From: Spirochaetales bacterium | Lineage (GTDB): Bacteria > Spirochaetota > Spirochaetia > SZUA-6 | NCBI GenBank assembly: GCA_003233545.1 | Contig: QILZ01000148.1 | Location: 1-8,740 of the forward strand | Direction of reading: 5' to 3' | Length of the DNA: 8,740 nucleotides | In this document: positions 1-7,424 of the stretch, in pieces | Layout of the letters: every line of letters begins with the position of its first letter | Numbering within the stretch: position 1 is the first letter of the stretch | The notes under the pieces: generated by a model | Database searches by the model: none | What the model was told of the DNA's origin: nothing | What the model saw: the letters and a program-made list of their open reading frames with translations, nothing else | Program-made: the position numbers and the translations under genes

Positions 1-539
1 CCTCCGAGCAGCCAGAAAACAAAGAGAAAACCGACGGTAAGTAAAAGATACTGAGTATATCCTGCCCTCTTTCCAAGCCGGATAATTTTCATTACAAGGG
101 CAACTGCAGGCTGTATTAAAATATCCACGACCTTAAGCATGGCAGAACCGCCGTTTCTTCTAAAAATTACTGCAAAAACCCGAATTATCCCGACAATCAG
201 AAATAAAAGAAGCACAAACGATACTCCGGACCATACGGCGGAAAGTACGGCAGCAAAGAAAAACCCGAATGTAATCCGGCCGTAGAAGAGAAGCGCATTT
301 ATAAGATCGAGCAGTACAACCAGTACAAGAATCGCCGCAATCGGAGTAAAATCGAACATCCCTTTTCTTAAGAATTTCAATCTGTAAAACAGAGAGAGGT
401 AGGGCTCTGTAACTTCCGAAAGCAGATCGAAAGCTTTGCCCGCGGCAAGACCCTGAAACCACGTTAAAATTATCCGCAGAGATAAAAGAAGCAGGTACCC
501 CATTAAAAGGGCGTTTATGATTCTTAAAAACAAGATCAC
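1..539 (-). CDS. YggT-family integral membrane protein, two-unit form (3' end outside window)
   Basis: The frame reads without a stop from a GTG at 539 to the window edge, giving 179 residues and no C-terminus. The start is chosen because a perfect AGGAGGA (554-548) lies 8 nt upstream; an ATG at codon 13 has no such site. The protein is very hydrophobic. Residues about 2-28 form a first membrane segment ending LRIILTWF, followed by a loop with the YggT pattern SEVTEPYLSLFYR and then FDFTPIAAI leading into a second segment (about 67-86). Segments at about 91-103 and 106-126 follow, and a second unit begins near 136 with DILIQPAVALVMKIIR and another segment at 165-178. Single YggT proteins are about 90-100 residues with two helices, so this is a duplicated version. 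The family is linked to membrane or division-related roles and to osmotic tolerance, without a defined activity. It is last in the visible operon, 25 nt after the PHP gene. Family call is fairly sure; function unknown. Confidence 0.82.
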   Translation of the reverse strand, partial: MILFLRIINALLMGYLLLLSLRIILTWFQGLAAGKAFDLLSEVTEPYLSLFYRLKFLRKGMFDFTPIAAILVLVVLLDLINALLFYGRITFGFFFAAVLSAVWSGVSFVLLLFLIVGIIRVFAVIFRRNGGSAMLKVVDILIQPAVALVMKIIRLGKRAGYTQYLLLTVGFLFVFWLLG

Positions 540-547
540 TACTACTA

Positions 548-554
548 TCCTCCT
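548..554 (-). promoter_or_regulatory. Ribosome binding site of the YggT-family gene
   Basis: On the minus strand the bases read AGGAGGA, an exact anti-16S match, with 8 nt before the GTG at 539. It decides the non-ATG start of this gene and lies within the 25-nt gap after the PHP gene stop. The gap holds no hairpin that could act as a terminator. Confidence 0.8.
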
Positions 555-564
555 GTAACTACTG

Positions 565-1230
565 TTATGTTAAGAATGTAGAGGGCACTATTTTTTCGAA
601 AAGCACCATCATATTGTTATTTATTTTTTCAAGTTCCTCCGGTTTTAAACCTGCACCGAAAGCAACTTTTTCCCTCCATTCCGGTGTAAGCAGCTCTTCG
701 GGAGTATGGGCGTCGGAGTTAAGAACAAGGGGCACATTAAATACTCTTGCCATGGAAACAATTCTGCCGTTCGCCATACTATGCGGGGTATGGGAAGTTA
801 TTTCCAGGGATACGCCGGAATCCGCAGCGAGCTGCATATCTTCTTCGGAAATTAAACCGGGGTGTGCGAGTATATCCACGTGAGCTTCCAATCCTGCCCT
901 GTTGGTGCCTATAGCTACCGGTTCTGCTATGGTTTCCCCGTGAAGAACAACAAGCCGGGCACCGAGCTGTCTCGCCCTGCGTACAATTGCAGCAATCTGA
1001 CCCGGCGGAACATGGGTAACTTCCACTCCGGGAATAATTCTCACTTTAAGAAAAGGCTGCGTTTCCCTGCAGAACCTTAAGAGAGCGGAAAGTACCAGCT
1101 CGACATTCGATGCATCGACGTGATCGGTTATGCCGATAGCACGGTAATCCTTCTCCTCCGCTCTGCGTACCAGCTCTCCGGGGGAGCATTCGCCGTTACT
1201 TAAAAAAGTATGAGTATTAAAGTCGATCAT
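565..1230 (-). CDS. PHP-domain protein, histidinol-phosphatase-like phosphoesterase
   Basis: This 221-residue protein is a single PHP domain, a metal-dependent TIM-like barrel used by histidinol phosphatases and other phosphoesterases. Visible motifs in order: a modified first motif DFNTHT (3-8), SNGE (11-14), ITDH (34-37), PGVEVTH (67-73), VLHGE (95-99), LAHPG (121-125), SHTPH (146-150) and SDAH (172-175). Expected ligands H7, H37, E70, H97, H123, D173 and H175 are present. The first His of the usual HxH is Asn (N5), and the Asp of the usual SDGE is Asn (N12). It is shorter than typical HisK/HisJ phosphatases (about 260 residues) and has no extra domain. It starts 3 nt after hom stops, with its ribosome site inside the end of hom, so it is probably translationally coupled. 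No histidine-pathway genes are adjacent, so substrate and true histidinol phosphatase activity are uncertain; another phosphoesterase role is possible. Confidence 0.85.
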   Translation of the reverse strand: MIDFNTHTFLSNGECSPGELVRRAEEKDYRAIGITDHVDASNVELVLSALLRFCRETQPFLKVRIIPGVEVTHVPPGQIAAIVRRARQLGARLVVLHGETIAEPVAIGTNRAGLEAHVDILAHPGLISEEDMQLAADSGVSLEITSHTPHSMANGRIVSMARVFNVPLVLNSDAHTPEELLTPEWREKVAFGAGLKPEELEKINNNMMVLFEKIVPSTFLT

Positions 1231-1233
1231 TTT

Positions 1234-2523
1234 TTAGCCCTCCAGAATTCTAAAAAAACATGAACTTTTATGAATACCGGGAGAATTTATTATCTCCTTT
1301 ACCGCTTTCCTTACAAACAATTCTCTTGTTTTATCTACAAGTACATACAGATCGGAAAGCTTTGTCGGGTCTTCCCATTTCTGATGAACGGATTCTATAT
1401 TAATACCATTGGAAGCAAGCAGTCCAGTCACAGCCGCCCATATTCCCGGCTTATTATCAGTAATAAAGTGCAGAAAATACTTATACTGAAGATCACCCTG
1501 GGGGAACAGATCAAGTTTCTCTACAGGAGGCATTCCCACCGGATCCGGCAAAGCTTTCATCCTTATGCGCTCGATAATATCGCCTAAATCAGAAGCAACG
1601 GAAGAGGCCGTAGCACTGCCGCCTGCACCCCGCCCTAAATATAACGACGTTCCTAAAAAATCAGACTGTATCAGAACACCATTATACTCCTCCCTTACAG
1701 ACGCAAGAGGATGCTTCCTGTTAAGCAGTGCAGGGAACACCGTAACTATTGCCTTTTTCTCTGCCATCTTTGCAGTTGCAACAAGTTTAAAAACAAAACC
1801 GGAAATATCCGCAAACTCGATATCTTTCTCTGTAACCTTTGTGATCCCCTCACAGAGAATATCCCTGTAATTCACCCACTTCCTGAACGAGATACTGGCA
1901 AGCAGGCTGATTTTCTGTGCCGCATCTATACCTTCGATATCCAGAGTCGGATCTGCCTCTGCAAAACCTTTTTCCTTCGCCTCCTTAAGAGCCTGTTTAA
2001 AACTAAGGCGGGCCTCTGTCATCCTTGTTAATATATAATTTGTTGTTCCGTTTAATATGCCTGTAACCGATTGTATCTCGTTCCCCTTGAGACTTTCCTG
2101 TATAACCTTTATAACAGGAATTCCGCCTCCGACAGATGCTTCGAATTTTAACTCCGCACCATTCTCTCGTGCAAGCTTAAAGAGTTTGTCGCCGTGCTGC
2201 GAAAGGAGAGCCTTATTAGCAGTAATAACATGTTTACCTGCTTTCAGTGCCCCGGATATGAGGTCCAGAGGCTTTTCCACACCACCCATAAGCTCCACTA
2301 TAATAGGTATCGTATCATCCTTTAATATCTCCCCGTACCCCTGAACCAGAATCCCTTCCGGAATAAATTCTCTTTTTTTGCCGGGATCACGTACACCGAT
2401 CTTTGCAATGCATATTTCTACGCCAAGCTGCTTTTTAAGCCTGCTTTTATGCTTTTCTATAAGACTGTAAAAAGAACTTCCTACGGTTCCAAAGCCTATA
2501 AGTCCTACATTTATTCTTTCCAT
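1234..2523 (-). CDS. hom: Homoserine dehydrogenase with C-terminal ACT domain
   Basis: The enzyme reduces aspartate-4-semialdehyde to homoserine with NAD(P)H, the branch step to threonine and methionine, in the cytoplasm. At 429 residues it matches the usual monofunctional form with no fused aspartokinase. Residues 5-15 hold the Rossmann motif GLIGFGTVG. TANKALL (101-107) carries K104, and GILNGTTNYIL (155-165) is the family's conserved segment. The signature AEADPTLDIEGIDAAQK (188-204) contains E189, D200 and K204, which have the same mutual spacing as E208, D219 and K223 of the yeast enzyme. Residues about 348-425 are an ACT domain (FITDNKPGIWAAVTGLLASNG...), which usually gives feedback control by threonine. 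The ATG overlaps the dnaE stop by 13 nt, and only a weak AGG lies upstream inside dnaE, so initiation probably depends on dnaE translation. The frame is intact. Confidence 0.96.
   Translation of the reverse strand: MERINVGLIGFGTVGSSFYSLIEKHKSRLKKQLGVEICIAKIGVRDPGKKREFIPEGILVQGYGEILKDDTIPIIVELMGGVEKPLDLISGALKAGKHVITANKALLSQHGDKLFKLARENGAELKFEASVGGGIPVIKVIQESLKGNEIQSVTGILNGTTNYILTRMTEARLSFKQALKEAKEKGFAEADPTLDIEGIDAAQKISLLASISFRKWVNYRDILCEGITKVTEKDIEFADISGFVFKLVATAKMAEKKAIVTVFPALLNRKHPLASVREEYNGVLIQSDFLGTSLYLGRGAGGSATASSVASDLGDIIERIRMKALPDPVGMPPVEKLDLFPQGDLQYKYFLHFITDNKPGIWAAVTGLLASNGINIESVHQKWEDPTKLSDLYVLVDKTRELFVRKAVKEIINSPGIHKSSCFFRILEG
1238..1243 (-). promoter_or_regulatory. Ribosome binding site of the PHP gene, inside the hom stop region
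   Basis: GGAGGG on the minus strand sits 7 nt before the ATG at 1230. It is formed by the last sense codons of hom (CTG GAG GGC, then TAA), so ribosomes finishing hom uncover or occupy the site. This supports coupled translation and the chosen ATG. Confidence 0.75.
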
Positions 2524-5500
2524 ACTTCTACAACCTGCGGGTAAGATTTTAAACGTGTAACTACATCATCATCATCCGATACCTTTAACTGTGACGATGC
2601 TTTAATTATAACACCGTCCAGGTGGAAATAGAGAGAACATTTCCCTTTTCTCTCTATTAAAAAATCCCTGATACTCATGAGGTTATCCTCATCCTTAAGC
2701 TCTTCCGAAATACGGATATGAACCGTTTTTACATCCTTCCCGTTAAGTTTTTCGGGTTCCATTATTTCCTCCGCTATTATCTTGGGGTTTCCCCTGCTCT
2801 TATCTACACGGCCATTCACCGCAAGAATATTCTCCGCAACAAGAAGATCGGAAACCTTTTCGAATACATCCGAAAATATAACAACTTCTACGGTACCGGT
2901 ATAGTCATCTATCTTTGCAAATGCCATTCGTTTTCCGTTTTTTGTAATAATTTCTCTTGCATCATTCAATATTCCGATTACCGTATAAATCCTGTCGTTC
3001 TGTGCTTTTTCTATTTCAGAAAGCTTTAAGTTTACATATTTTTCCACAATACCCCTGTAACTGTCCAGGGGGTGTCCGGAGAAGAAGAATCCCAGGTTTT
3101 GTTTCTCATACAAAAGTCTGTCGATTTCAGGCCATTCCTCTGTCTTTTCGAATTGTACCGCCTCATAATCCCCTTCTTCCCCGGATTCGAAAAGCGAAGT
3201 CTGTCCGTATTTTTTGCCCTCTTTTGTCTTTGCAACTATCTCGAGTACTCTGTCCAGATTGTGAAACAGGGTTGCCCTGTTTTCCTTGAAGGAATCGAAA
3301 ACACCGGAGAACACAAGGGTTTCCACAACCTTTCTGTTGACTGTTTTAAGGTTTACATTTTCTAAAAAATCTATGAAACTCTTAAAACTCCCGGCTTCTT
3401 CTCTTTTCCTGATAATTTCTTCCACGGCTGCTTTGCCGACGTTCTTTATTCCCCGTAAACCGTAAACAATTCTTCCCGCGGAAACGGAAAAATCCCGTTT
3501 CGAAAGATTTATATCCGGAGGCAGAACCTTTATGCCCATTTCCCTCGCCTCTTTGATATACCCGGAAAGCTTATCCGTATCATTTATTTCATTGGTGAGA
3601 TTAGCCGCCATAAATTCCGCAGGATAATTTGTCTTAAGATAAGCGGTATGATAGGCAAGGATCGAGTATGCAGCGGCATGAGACTTATTAAAACCATAGC
3701 CTGCAAACGGAATAAGCAGGTCGAAGATTTTTACAGCAACAGGCTTTTTATACCCGTTTTTTAAGGCACCCTGTATAAATAAATCTTTCTGCTCTGCCAT
3801 TACTTTCGGCTTCTTTTTCCCCATTGCCCTCCTTAGAATGTCGGCCTGCCCAAGAGAAAAGCCGGCAACCTTCCGGGCTATTTCCATTACCTGTTCCTGG
3901 TAAACTATAACACCGTATGTTTCCTTAAGAATCGGTTCCAGTTCCGGAAGCGGATACTCTATCGACCGCCTGCCTGACTTACTGTTAATGAACTGGTCTA
4001 TATACTCCATAGGTCCGGGTCTGTAGAGAGCATTTAAAGCGATAAGCTCTTCTATTCTTTCCGGTTTTGTTCTTTTAAGAATTGCTCTCATACCCGAACT
4101 TTCAAACTGAAAAACACAGGTACTCCTTCCTTCCCCGAGCATCTTAAAAGTTGCAGGATCATTATCAGGAACCGAATTTATATCCAGCTCGATCCCGCTT
4201 TCTCTTATCAGTTTTAAGGTATTGGCTATCAGGGTGAGGGTTTTAAGGCCTAAAAAATCCATCTTTACAAGGCCGCATTCCTCTAAATAATCCATAGTAT
4301 ATTGAGTGGATATAGTGCCTGTTTTTGCCTCCCTGTACAGGGGAACATAGTTTGTTAAATCATCCCTGCCTATCACAATACCTGCAGCATGAGTGGAAGC
4401 ATGCCTGTTAAGGCCTTCCAGCTTAATGCTTGTTTTTAGAAGCTCTTCGTACTTTTCTCCTTTATTTGCTATTTCCTTTAAACGTGGTTCGAGTTTTAAG
4501 GCTTTCTCAAAATTCATTTTCGGCCCGTAAGGAATCATCTTTGCAATACTATCTGCATCCGCATAGGGAATATCGAGTACCCGGGCTACATCCCTGATTA
4601 CCGCTCTCGGTTTTAAAGTACCAAAGGTAATTATCTGACTTACACGGTTTTCACCATACTTTTTTGTAACATAATCTATTACCTCTCCCCTCCGTTCATA
4701 GCAGAAATCTATATCAAAATCAGGCATGGAAACTCTTTCCGGATTTAAAAACCGTTCAAAGAGGAGTCCGTATTTTAAGGGGTCGATATCGGTAATTCTT
4801 AATGAATACGCCACAAGAGAACCGGCACCGGAACCACGCCCCGGACCGACCGGTATTCCATGCTCTTTAGCAAATTTGATAAAATCCCAGACAATCAGAA
4901 AGTAACCGGTAAATCCCATAGAGGTGATAACGGAAAGTTCATAGTCCAATCTCTGCTTCATCTCCTCCGTAACGGTATCATAACGCTTAAAAAGCCCCTT
5001 CCTTGCAATACTTGCCAGATATTCATCACGGGTACTGCCCTCGGGCACCGTATATGCCGGAAGCTGAGGTCCGGGCAGGGGAATTTTTACATTACACTTT
5101 TCTGCAATCTCAACAGTATTGGAAATACTTTCGGGGACATCACCGAAAAGATCTTCCATCTCCTTAAGTGATTTAAAATAAAATTCAGGAAACTCGAACT
5201 TAAGCCTTTTCCCCTCATCTACCTTTTTATTCGTGCCTATACATATAAGAATATCCTGCGCACGGGCATCGTCTCTATCCAGATAATGGACATCATTCGT
5301 TGCCGCAAGCGGAATTCCTGTCATTCTGTGAATTTCCAGGAGCCCCCTGTTGACCTTTTTCTGATTTTCTATGCCGTGATTCTGAAGCTCGAGATAATAA
5401 TTACCTTTACCGAAAATGCCCTGATAGTACAAAGCAAGTTCTCCGGCTTCTTTAATTCTGTCTATTGCAAGCAGTTTGGGGATTTCCCCGGCAAGACAGC

Positions 5501-5912
5501 CGGACAAACACAGAAGACCGGCCGGGTATTTTTCCAGCAGCTCATTATCTATTCTCGGTTTATAATAAAAACCTTCCGTATATGCAAGGGAAGAAAGTTT
5601 GATGAGATTCTTATAACCTTCTTCGTTTCTTGCAAGCAGCACCAGATGAAAATGACGCGTTCTCTTTTCCGTTCCCGATTTTTTAAAACGGGACTCAGGT
5701 GCAATATAAAATTCCGATCCGATTATCGGCTTTATTCCGTTTTTTAAACATTCCTTGTAAAACTTTAAGATCCCGAACATGTTTCCATGATCTGTTAAAG
5801 CCAATGCAGGCATCCTTAAGGAAACAGCTTTTTTAACAAGCCCCTCTATCGACGCCGCCCCGTCGAGCAGAGAAAAATCAGAATGAGTATGAAGATGGAC
5901 AAAACCGGACAC
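2511..5912 (-). CDS. dnaE: DNA polymerase III alpha subunit (replicative polymerase, DnaE1 type)
   Basis: This is the catalytic subunit of the chromosomal replicase, 1133 residues, close to the usual 1100-1180. Order of domains: PHP domain (about 3-280) with HLHTH (6-10), LDG (16-18), TDH (40-42), E67, C139 and NDVH (206-209); the family-C polymerase core (about 285-830) with GPGRGSGAGSLVAY (356-369), catalytic Asps D400 and D402 in PDFDIDF, and the third Asp D552 in KMDFLGLKTLT; helix-hairpin-helix GLRGIKNVGKAAV (818-830); internal beta-clamp motif QTSLF (904-908); and an OB fold (about 974-1055). A short C-terminal part (1060-1133) resembles the tail domain that binds partner subunits. The start is a GTG with GGGAGG 6 nt upstream. 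It follows the FAD subunit gene by 17 nt and overlaps hom by 13 nt. The PHP ligands appear complete, unlike in E. coli, so metal-dependent proofreading within this chain is possible. The identification is firm. Confidence 0.98.
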   Translation of the reverse strand: MSGFVHLHTHSDFSLLDGAASIEGLVKKAVSLRMPALALTDHGNMFGILKFYKECLKNGIKPIIGSEFYIAPESRFKKSGTEKRTRHFHLVLLARNEEGYKNLIKLSSLAYTEGFYYKPRIDNELLEKYPAGLLCLSGCLAGEIPKLLAIDRIKEAGELALYYQGIFGKGNYYLELQNHGIENQKKVNRGLLEIHRMTGIPLAATNDVHYLDRDDARAQDILICIGTNKKVDEGKRLKFEFPEFYFKSLKEMEDLFGDVPESISNTVEIAEKCNVKIPLPGPQLPAYTVPEGSTRDEYLASIARKGLFKRYDTVTEEMKQRLDYELSVITSMGFTGYFLIVWDFIKFAKEHGIPVGPGRGSGAGSLVAYSLRITDIDPLKYGLLFERFLNPERVSMPDFDIDFCYERRGEVIDYVTKKYGENRVSQIITFGTLKPRAVIRDVARVLDIPYADADSIAKMIPYGPKMNFEKALKLEPRLKEIANKGEKYEELLKTSIKLEGLNRHASTHAAGIVIGRDDLTNYVPLYREAKTGTISTQYTMDYLEECGLVKMDFLGLKTLTLIANTLKLIRESGIELDINSVPDNDPATFKMLGEGRSTCVFQFESSGMRAILKRTKPERIEELIALNALYRPGPMEYIDQFINSKSGRRSIEYPLPELEPILKETYGVIVYQEQVMEIARKVAGFSLGQADILRRAMGKKKPKVMAEQKDLFIQGALKNGYKKPVAVKIFDLLIPFAGYGFNKSHAAAYSILAYHTAYLKTNYPAEFMAANLTNEINDTDKLSGYIKEAREMGIKVLPPDINLSKRDFSVSAGRIVYGLRGIKNVGKAAVEEIIRKREEAGSFKSFIDFLENVNLKTVNRKVVETLVFSGVFDSFKENRATLFHNLDRVLEIVAKTKEGKKYGQTSLFESGEEGDYEAVQFEKTEEWPEIDRLLYEKQNLGFFFSGHPLDSYRGIVEKYVNLKLSEIEKAQNDRIYTVIGILNDAREIITKNGKRMAFAKIDDYTGTVEVVIFSDVFEKVSDLLVAENILAVNGRVDKSRGNPKIIAEEIMEPEKLNGKDVKTVHIRISEELKDEDNLMSIRDFLIERKGKCSLYFHLDGVIIKASSQLKVSDDDDVVTRLKSYPQVVEVWKE

Positions 5913-5918
5913 TTTATT

Positions 5919-5924
5919 CCTCCC
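5919..5924 (-). promoter_or_regulatory. Ribosome binding site of dnaE
   Basis: GGGAGG on the minus strand lies 6 nt before the GTG at 5912. It occupies most of the 17-nt gap after the FAD subunit stop and supports the GTG start; the next residues (SGFVHLHTH) fit the normal N-terminus of the family. Confidence 0.8.
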
Positions 5925-5929
5925 GGATA

Positions 5930-6940
5930 TCAGAAATATAATTTTCTTTGCCGATTCTGTAAACCTCTCATCTGCTGTAAATAATCGGGATATTCCAGAT
6001 TATTTAAAAACCAGAGCAAGATTCTTTTCATAACGGCTATTCTATACGCATCTGCGGATTTTAAAAATCCCCGTTTGGCCGGTGTTTCTATGTCCGCGGG
6101 CGTTTCCTGTTCCGAATGGCTTCTCAGCAGCTCTTCTATCTGTTTCCTGAAAATTTCCGGATCTTTGCCGGCAAGCGGTATTTTTTTCCCTATAAGAGTA
6201 ATTTCGATACTGCGTTCCCGAATTATTTGTTTGCCCAGCCCGCCGAAGGCAAAACGGATATCCTCTAAGCTGTTTTTCGATACCCTTGCAAGTGCAGAGA
6301 AAATTACCGCAGGACAAACTCCCGGATTTGTCTGCAGAGCTGCGGTGCTGACTTGCGGATAACCGCTGCACGGATTTATCCGAACAACCCTGGAATAAGA
6401 CCGGTTCCAGTCTCCATAAGGGATTCTGATCCGCGTAAGAATTTCATTCCCCGAAAGTATGCTTTTCCCCTCTCTTTTTTTAAAACTTGAGATCAATACC
6501 CAGCCCGTATGCAGAGTGCTCCTTACTTCCAGCTGCGCATCCATGGCGTGCAAAATAGCCAGCACTTCCGAGGATGAGGAAGAGGAGCACAGCAGTCCGC
6601 CGATTGTTGCAAGGTTCCTGATTCCCGGATTTCCGGAACACAGGATCGAGTTATACAAAACCGCGGGAACAACCCGGTTGCCGATACTTATGATTTTGGA
6701 AAGAGGCACTGCCGCTCCGATTTCCAAAAACCTTTCCCGCCGCACTACTTTCATTAATTCAGTGACATACTTTAATGAGATTACCGTACCGGCAGACAGC
6801 CCCGGTTTATCCCTGCCCTTCATCATTATTTCAGTTCCGCCTGCAAAGATTACACTTCCGGGATTTTCATTGTACTGATTAAGAAGTTCCCTTACACTGC
6901 GGGGAAAAAGAACCCCTGGTTCCTTAATATATGTAGGCAC
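5930..6940 (-). CDS. FAD-binding subunit of a molybdenum-hydroxylase-like complex (CoxM/XdhB type)
   Basis: In this family the medium subunit holds FAD and passes electrons from the iron-sulfur subunit to the final acceptor, in the cytoplasm. The 336-residue protein has the two FAD motifs: FAGGTEIMMKGRDKPG (32-47) and NPGIRNLATIGG (104-115). LEIGAAVPLSKI (72-83) between them is also typical. Residues 130-177 complete the FAD domain, and 180-315 form the C-terminal domain, ending with a conserved-type SADAYRIAVMKR (295-306). Differences: the Asn after the second motif (usual ATIGGN) is Leu, followed by a serine run CSSSSSSE (118-125) where a D is usual. A charged tail after about 315 makes it longer than the usual 280-300. 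The GTG start at 6940 overlaps the iron-sulfur gene by 17 nt and has AGGAG 5 nt upstream. Family call is good; FAD binding and substrate are unproven. Confidence 0.85.
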   Translation of the reverse strand: MPTYIKEPGVLFPRSVRELLNQYNENPGSVIFAGGTEIMMKGRDKPGLSAGTVISLKYVTELMKVVRRERFLEIGAAVPLSKIISIGNRVVPAVLYNSILCSGNPGIRNLATIGGLLCSSSSSSEVLAILHAMDAQLEVRSTLHTGWVLISSFKKREGKSILSGNEILTRIRIPYGDWNRSYSRVVRINPCSGYPQVSTAALQTNPGVCPAVIFSALARVSKNSLEDIRFAFGGLGKQIIRERSIEITLIGKKIPLAGKDPEIFRKQIEELLRSHSEQETPADIETPAKRGFLKSADAYRIAVMKRILLWFLNNLEYPDYLQQMRGLQNRQRKLYF

Positions 6941-7409
6941 GTTTTCTCCTGCCTCTCATATTCGCAAGTCTTTTTACTCCGTCTATAATACTTTGATAAT
7001 TTACGTCTATGCAGGTAATACCGGAAAGGGCATCTATTATATCATCTTCACCGGGAATATTTTTTTCTAAGAAAAGCCCTTTGATTGCAATTATAATATC
7101 TCCGCTTCTGTATGTCAGTTTATTATGCAGAATTTCTTTTACTATTAAATTAATATCAGGAAAATCTTTTATAAGTCCGATGCCTTCTACTGTTATTACC
7201 TCTGCATTTTCCATCTGAAAAAGGGGTATAAGACATGAATTTACGGTTTTCCCGTTTATTATAACAAGACACAAATCGCAATGTTCACTGCCGCATCCTC
7301 CCTTTGTCCCTTTTAGCCCGAAATCATCCCGTAGTATATCTATAAGTCTCTTCCACGGAGAAGCCTCTATTGCCGTATTCTCCCCGTTAAGTTTAAATGT
7401 AATTTTCAT
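6924..7409 (-). CDS. Iron-sulfur subunit of a molybdenum-hydroxylase-like complex, second cluster motif missing (CoxS type)
   Basis: The 161-residue length is normal for the small subunit, which usually carries two [2Fe-2S] clusters linking the molybdenum cofactor to FAD. The plant-type ferredoxin part is intact: GLKGTKGGCGSEHCDLC gives C39, C44 and C47, and NSC gives C59, with the family spacing C-x4-C-x2-C-x11-C. The second, helical domain (about 82-150) is recognisable from its framework, for example IIDALSGITCIDVNYQSIIDGVKRLA in place of the usual al.gNlCRCTGY..I..Av. There the CxxC of the usual QCGFCTPG is replaced by YRSGD (100-104), and CRC is replaced by CID (133-135). Only C133 remains, so the second cluster should not form. 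The tail is basic (RGRRKR). It follows the large subunit by 15 nt, with a weak GAGAG-type site, and overlaps the FAD gene by 17 nt. Reading frame and framework residues are kept, so it seems functional but altered. Confidence 0.87.
   Translation of the reverse strand: MKITFKLNGENTAIEASPWKRLIDILRDDFGLKGTKGGCGSEHCDLCLVIINGKTVNSCLIPLFQMENAEVITVEGIGLIKDFPDINLIVKEILHNKLTYRSGDIIIAIKGLFLEKNIPGEDDIIDALSGITCIDVNYQSIIDGVKRLANMRGRRKRAYIY
6946..6950 (-). promoter_or_regulatory. Ribosome binding site of the FAD-subunit gene, inside the iron-sulfur subunit gene
   Basis: AGGAG on the minus strand lies 5 nt before the GTG at 6940, inside the last codons of the upstream gene. It supports the GTG start and implies coupled translation of the two subunits. 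Confidence 0.7.
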
Positions 7410-7424
7410 TTTCTTCTCTCGAAT

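Noticed and set aside
160..462. An open minus-strand frame of 100 codons starting with ATG
   Set aside because: It lies wholly inside the YggT-family gene in another frame. Its product is rich in Cys, Arg and Ser with no family pattern, whereas the GTG frame from 539 gives a coherent membrane protein with a strong ribosome site.
540..564. Possible terminator between the PHP gene and the YggT gene
   Set aside because: The 25-nt gap contains the ribosome site and no GC-rich stem followed by a T run on the minus strand.
2057..2344. Plus-strand open frames inside hom, dnaE and the subunit genes (for example 2057-2344, 5286-5747, 6459-6878)
   Set aside because: All lie opposite strong minus-strand genes and show no recognisable domains. 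They are expected by-products of the codon use of the real genes.
6570..6587. Serine-codon run in the FAD subunit as a possible repeat-mediated phase-variation tract
   Set aside because: The codons are mixed (TCC, TCT, TCA, TCG), so it is not a uniform nucleotide repeat prone to slippage.
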